A DNA stretch of 64,000 nucleotides from assembly GCA_016715065.1 (NCBI GenBank), contig JADKBN010000003.1, positions 124,001 through 188,000 on the forward strand, written 5' to 3'. The translations under genes were made by a program, and so were the position numbers. Below, one piece after another: positions 61,301 through 64,000 of this stretch (its first letter is position 1; every line of letters starts with the position of its first letter). Below the pieces are notes generated by a model. That model searched no databases. It worked only from the letters and a program-made list of their open reading frames with translations, and was not told where the DNA came from. The DNA comes from Fibrobacterota bacterium. Its GTDB lineage: Bacteria > Fibrobacterota > Fibrobacteria > UBA5070.

Positions 61301-62705
61301 CGGAAAGGGCGATGGAGCCGATGTCTTCGGTGGGAATGCGTAGCGATTCGCGCGCGGCTTCCTCCAAGAACGATCCGGTGCCCGCGCTGCAGGCTTCGTT
61401 CATGGCGTAATCCGATGGCACGCCGCCCGTGAGGTGCGTGTACTTGGCGTCCTGGCCGCCGATCTCGAAGATGGTGTCCACTTCGGGATCGAAGTGCGCC
61501 GCGCCGGTGGCGTGGGCCACGATCTCGTTGATCACCGCGGGGGTGCCCGCGTGGAGGCCCGCGATATGGCGGCCCGATCCGGTGGTGGAAATGCCCACGA
61601 TCTTGGCCGCATCGCCCACCTGTTCGAACAGGGCTTCGTAGCAACGGCGGGAGGCGCCGATGGGATCGCCGTTGGTGCGCAGGTAGATGCTGGCCAGCAC
61701 GGCATCATCCGACATGCGCAGGACCACCGCCTTGGTGGTGGTGGAACCCACGTCCAGACCCACCACGCATTCGTCCCCTTCCACCACCGTGCCGGCGGTG
61801 GAGGGCGCGAAGCGTACCAGCGATTCGCCTTCGGAGATGGCTGGCAGGAATTCAAACGAGGTCCGCGATTCCACGAAAAGGTTGTCCGGGTCGTATTTGG
61901 GGGCGCCTTCGCGCAAGGCTCTGAAGGCCACACCCAACGCCTCGAAGCAGTCCGAGTGGGGAGGGATGGAGACCCCGGGAAGGTCGGTCTTGAGGTGATC
62001 CATGATCACATCGTTCTTGGTGACACCACCCACCACGAGCGCGCCGGAGGAGTCGGCTTTTTCCAGAAGCTGGAGCACCTTGTCGGCCATCATGCGGCAC
62101 AGTCCCGCAGACACCCGTCCCACGGGAATGCCCTTGTTGAGGGCGTGGGTGCAGTCGCTCTTGCAAAACACCGAGCAGCGTCCGCTGACCTTGTAGGGCT
62201 CTTCGCCTTTGGCCAGCTCCACGGCCTTTTCCGGGGCTACGGCCATGCGGCCCACTTGCTGCAGGAAAAACTCCCCAGTGCCGGAGGCGCATTTGGAGCC
62301 GGTTTCCACCGAGCTCACGTGGTCGGCGCCATCGAGCTTGTACACCACGAAGTTTTCCGCCCCCAACGAGGCGAGCGCTGTGATGGGCGCGGTGTAGCCC
62401 AGTTCCGCGCGCAGGAAGGTCAGGGCCCATTCGAGAGCTTCCGGCTCGGCAATGGAGTCCGCAGAAAGGCGGCGGCGCAGTTTGCGGCCTGTGAACAAGA
62501 TGGAATCGGCCTCCACGGCATTCCATGCATCCAGCAGATTGCGCAACACCAGCCGGGGGTCGCCATCGTGGCTGGCCACCTGGGTGCGATGGACTTGCAC
62601 CCCTTTACCGGGCTGTTCCAGAAGCTCGCAAGCCTGGAGGGTGGAAGCGCCTAGGCAGACGCCGATGGAACGACGCGAAGTAGCGGAGGGTCCGGTCATG
62701 GACAT
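58374..62705 (-). CDS. Giant acyl-CoA dehydratase activase / reductase-like protein (BcrAD/BadFG + DUF2229)
   Basis: About 1443 aa from ATG 62705, with ATG 62699 also possible. Two ASKHA ATPase domains: the first at about residues 15-295 ('SIGVCLGASTLQACELL', 'VETGSKCASGTGEFFLQQ'), the second at ~320-580 ('VVGLDVGSTTTKAVVLRM', 'GGQDAKYTHL', 'EACSAGTGSFLEEAA', 'GGVCYNKAVPLA'). A Cys-rich linker ('GGAEKCDRGCEI', 'GGACYKYYD') follows, then a DUF2229 region ('VGIPRSFLTNQLHPFWSAFFGELGCEIVLSDG') and a HgdB-like C-terminal half ('NFSCGPDAFLVGYFRDY'). It resembles the fused activators of 2-hydroxyacyl-CoA dehydratases, found widely in anaerobes, whose substrates are unknown. It supports an anaerobic lifestyle. 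Confidence 0.9.
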   Translation of the reverse strand: MSMTGPSATSRRSIGVCLGASTLQACELLEQPGKGVQVHRTQVASHDGDPRLVLRNLLDAWNAVEADSILFTGRKLRRRLSADSIAEPEALEWALTFLRAELGYTAPITALASLGAENFVVYKLDGADHVSSVETGSKCASGTGEFFLQQVGRMAVAPEKAVELAKGEEPYKVSGRCSVFCKSDCTHALNKGIPVGRVSAGLCRMMADKVLQLLEKADSSGALVVGGVTKNDVIMDHLKTDLPGVSIPPHSDCFEALGVAFRALREGAPKYDPDNLFVESRTSFEFLPAISEGESLVRFAPSTAGTVVEGDECVVGLDVGSTTTKAVVLRMSDDAVLASIYLRTNGDPIGASRRCYEALFEQVGDAAKIVGISTTGSGRHIAGLHAGTPAVINEIVAHATGAAHFDPEVDTIFEIGGQDAKYTHLTGGVPSDYAMNEACSAGTGSFLEEAARESLRIPTEDIGSIALSATRSPNFSDQCSAFIGSDIKTAVQEGLTREEIAAGLVYSICQNYVNRVKGQRTVGRKVFMQGGVCYNKAVPLAMATLLGKEIIVPPSPGLMGAFGVALEAKERMERGALEKGSYSLSELAAREVERLNPFICRGGAEKCDRGCEIAMLSINGKRHPFGGACYKYYDVARSGKTDRTLHDFVERRQELVFAPQPANNNHKDRPKVGIPRSFLTNQLHPFWSAFFGELGCEIVLSDGVDEEGMRRKHTEFCYPAEIAHGTLANLLQKEIDWVFLPKVFSLPVPGGNGDRAWQSTCLLVMSESYWLQQTFRQDLAKSKVLEPEVDFSKGYDTQIPVFEALAVQMGRSRSQGRDAARAGASAQDSFVREMRREGQRILERLEADPKRMAVVLFGRPYNAFAKEGNLGIPAKFASRGVDVIPWDALAWADEAVDPDINWAIGQNLLRAAQVVARHPQLFGTWVTNFSCGPDAFLVGYFRDYQGEKPSLTLELDSHSADAGVNTRIEAFLDIVDKFRQVWKPSEPEMPFVPAEIRIHDGRGWFVSSEGVETCMKEDPKVHMIFPSMGTLGTTGIAAIFNGIGFRATPLAMPDVDVLRLGRGHSSCKECLPLQLVCGSLLRYLRDRAEAGEHLVFFMPTSAGGCRLTQYNVYLRKLVAKHKIKNVAFLSLSNTNGYGGLATSDVLNALKSIILSDVMEDVRMAIDVLAVDPVSAQKEFEHQWDRILRCFREHRGEKLFELVADVARALHRIPRKKDIKDVPKVSLTGEMYVRRDEFSCQDLSERFAKRGILAKRAHVYEYLAYSDWNVDQDIWENKFGMKKRATHKIKMFLQRGYEKKIKRALSRSGFYEYELLDIPGIVEYAKKYFDVRFTGEALLVVGSFWKELPTHAHGLVSIGPFACMPTRIIESVIASDTSSITKKRLDKSMGKKHSFPDEVLQLPFLSIESDGNPFPQIVDTRVEAFCLQVERLHKSIKDRGVIAH

Positions 62706-62829
62706 CAATATAATTGGATCTGGAATTCTCTTCATTTCATGGTCGTTGCGGCGGAGGGGGTGCTGGGGTGGTTTGTACGTTTGCACCACCAGTGTTCCCC
62801 AACCTCATCCTCTCTGTAGGAGCTCCCGT

Positions 62830-63594
62830 ATGATTCGCACAAGATCCTTGTTGGCCTTCGCGTCGCTCACCCTTTTGGCTCTGGCCGGTTGCAAAAAGTC
62901 CAAAACTCCTCCGGAGGCCGATGCCGCCGGAGCTGCCACAACCGGAGAAAACGCGACGGCAACCGAAGACCCCAACCGCATCCTGGTCACCGCGCGTACC
63001 GCCATCTACGCCCAGGCGAAGGACTCGGGCAAGTCGCTGGCACTGGTGCAGCCAGGCGAATCCGTGACGTTTCTGGGAGACTCGCTGGAAAATTCCGGCA
63101 AAAAGGAGTGGTACTACAAGATTCGCCTTTCCGATGGCACCGAAGGGTGGGCCCGCAACTACGGCATGATGCTGGGCAAACCTGCCGTGTCGCTGGTGGC
63201 GCAGTCCATCTATCAACGCCCGGATTTCATGTCCACCAAAACGGGTGACCTGCAGGTGGCCCAACTGATGGTGATCCAAGCCACCCAGGATGAGTTCGTG
63301 AAGGTCGCGCCGTCGCGCTGGAAATCCGGCTGGGTTCGCCTAGCCGACATCTCCACCGACAAGGACGAAATTGTCGCCGCTGCTCTGGCTTCCCGTGATC
63401 TGGGCAAAACCCCTATGGACACGACGGCCTTGCGCAAGGCCATCGCGGGAATTTCTGCCTCGACCACCGTGTACCGTACCCTGAAGTCCCGCCTGGATAG
63501 CCTGACCGGCGACTCCGATTCGGAAGGCTCCGACGAGGGAGACAGCGAAGCAACGGAAAGCGACGAGGAGCCTGAATCCACAGACGGCGAGTAA
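62830..63594 (+). CDS. Lipoprotein with two SH3-like domains
   Basis: The product is 254 aa. Lipoprotein signal 'LLAFASLTLLALAGC' after ATG 62830. First SH3-type repeat: 'RILVTARTAIYAQAKDSGKSLALVQPGESVTFLGD...EWYYKIRLSDGTEGWARNYGMML'. A second, weaker one: 'SLVAQSIYQRPDFMSTKTGDLQVAQLMVIQATQDEFVKVAPSRWKSGWVRLADIS'. The tail is very acidic (repeated DSDSE, DEEPES). SH3 repeats of this type bind peptidoglycan or proteins, so an envelope role is likely. Next gene starts 3 bases after its stop. Confidence 0.82.
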   Translation: MIRTRSLLAFASLTLLALAGCKKSKTPPEADAAGAATTGENATATEDPNRILVTARTAIYAQAKDSGKSLALVQPGESVTFLGDSLENSGKKEWYYKIRLSDGTEGWARNYGMMLGKPAVSLVAQSIYQRPDFMSTKTGDLQVAQLMVIQATQDEFVKVAPSRWKSGWVRLADISTDKDEIVAAALASRDLGKTPMDTTALRKAIAGISASTTVYRTLKSRLDSLTGDSDSEGSDEGDSEATESDEEPESTDGE

Positions 63595-63597
63595 AGC

Positions 63598-64000
63598 GTG
63601 TACTTCGGCTACTGCCGGGTCCCTTGGTGGCGCTGGGGGCTGGTGCTCTTGGTGATTCCGTGGTTTCTGCTGAAAGATGCGTGGCGGGACCTGTTCTCCC
63701 GGCCGGAGCCATCGGAGGAAGCTCCGCCGGAGGTCGGTCCGTTGAGTCACCAATCCGCCTTGTTTGAGAACATCATCTCGCTGGAGCAGGTGCTGGCAAA
63801 CGGTGTGTTCCAGGGGGATCGCTCCGCGCTCGAGGAGCTGTTCCATCCGGAATTTTCGGAAACCGATGCTTCCGGCGAGAAAGTGGGGCGGGAAGAGGCG
63901 ATCGTCTGGATCCTCGCCCGCAGCGAATCGGGCTTCATCGAAATCCAGGAACCTTCCATCGAGTCATTGGGCGAGGGACGATTTTTGCTTCGCTACAAGA
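63598..64000 (+). CDS. Membrane-anchored NTF2/DUF4440-like protein, 3' end missing
   Basis: A GTG at 63598 opens a frame that stays open to the window edge (134 codons). It reads 'WWRWGLVLLVIPWFLLKDAW', an N-terminal membrane anchor, then 'LEQVLANGVFQGDRSALEELFHPEFSETDASGEKVGREEAIVWIL', the pattern of DUF4440/SnoaL-like NTF2 folds. It is coupled to the SH3 lipoprotein gene. Function unknown; truncated by the window. Confidence 0.65.
   Translation, partial: MYFGYCRVPWWRWGLVLLVIPWFLLKDAWRDLFSRPEPSEEAPPEVGPLSHQSALFENIISLEQVLANGVFQGDRSALEELFHPEFSETDASGEKVGREEAIVWILARSESGFIEIQEPSIESLGEGRFLLRYK

Noticed and set aside
1..64000. tRNA or rRNA genes, insertion sequences with transposases
   Set aside because: No cloverleaf-like T-loop context, rRNA stretch, or transposase motif could be recognised outside coding sequence by eye.

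Overview
The window looks like chromosome from an environmental, GC-rich member of the Fibrobacterota. The main clue is the partial gene at the left edge. It belongs to the TIGR02147 paralogous family, known from Fibrobacter succinogenes, and is followed by an overlapping exported lipoprotein gene. Many other products carry Sec or lipoprotein signals, and coding density is high. No rRNA or tRNA gene was recognised.

Layout: 1-4.4 kb holds the TIGR02147 regulator, a lipoprotein and a large exported RCC1/MBG repeat protein. 4.5-14.5 kb is a compact one-strand operon: a hotdog dehydratase, a ketosynthase-like protein without catalytic Cys, a true ketosynthase, two SDR reductases, a nitroreductase-fold protein, an acyl carrier protein, two radical SAM proteins of the tetraether-synthase (MJ0619/Tes) type, a START plus left-handed beta-helix protein, a cysteine desulfurase and a rhodanese. 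I read it as a dedicated type II acyl or polyketide pathway whose product is remodelled by radical SAM chemistry, with Fe-S supply genes attached. This is the most interesting system in the window. A toxin-antitoxin pair follows at 14.6-15.25 kb.

15.3-28.1 kb is a type I-C CRISPR-Cas locus: a WYL regulator facing away, then cas3-cas5c-cas8c-cas7c, a BRO/DinD-like gene embedded in the operon, cas4-cas1-cas2, a leader and a 33-repeat array. 28.1-30.6 kb is an accessory or decayed stretch with an XRE regulator, a lone type I-E-like repeat, an HNH remnant and a shortened RhuM-like gene.

30.7-44.1 kb carries exported proteins of unknown function (one with DUF4419), an AAA ATPase-nuclease, a GNAT, two RlaP-type nucleotidyltransferases, a RegA-like regulator with an altered receiver, hemerythrin, trpS, a methyltransferase and an HPt protein. 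44.5-50.3 kb is a five-gene MacAB/TolC-like export operon. Next come a divergent Rrf2 regulator and mazG, then a palindrome-rich spacer, a carbohydrate-binding-like exported protein, a DUF2975/YozG pair, small membrane proteins, a START protein, a HipBA module, a giant 2-hydroxyacyl-CoA dehydratase activase-like protein and an SH3-like lipoprotein. A final gene runs off the right edge.

A technical warning: several genes between about 9.96 and 21.4 kb need frame changes to read as full-length proteins. Nearly every one I could resolve is a missing base in a short homopolymer. This looks more like consensus error than decay, so the genes are annotated as whole reconstructed units.
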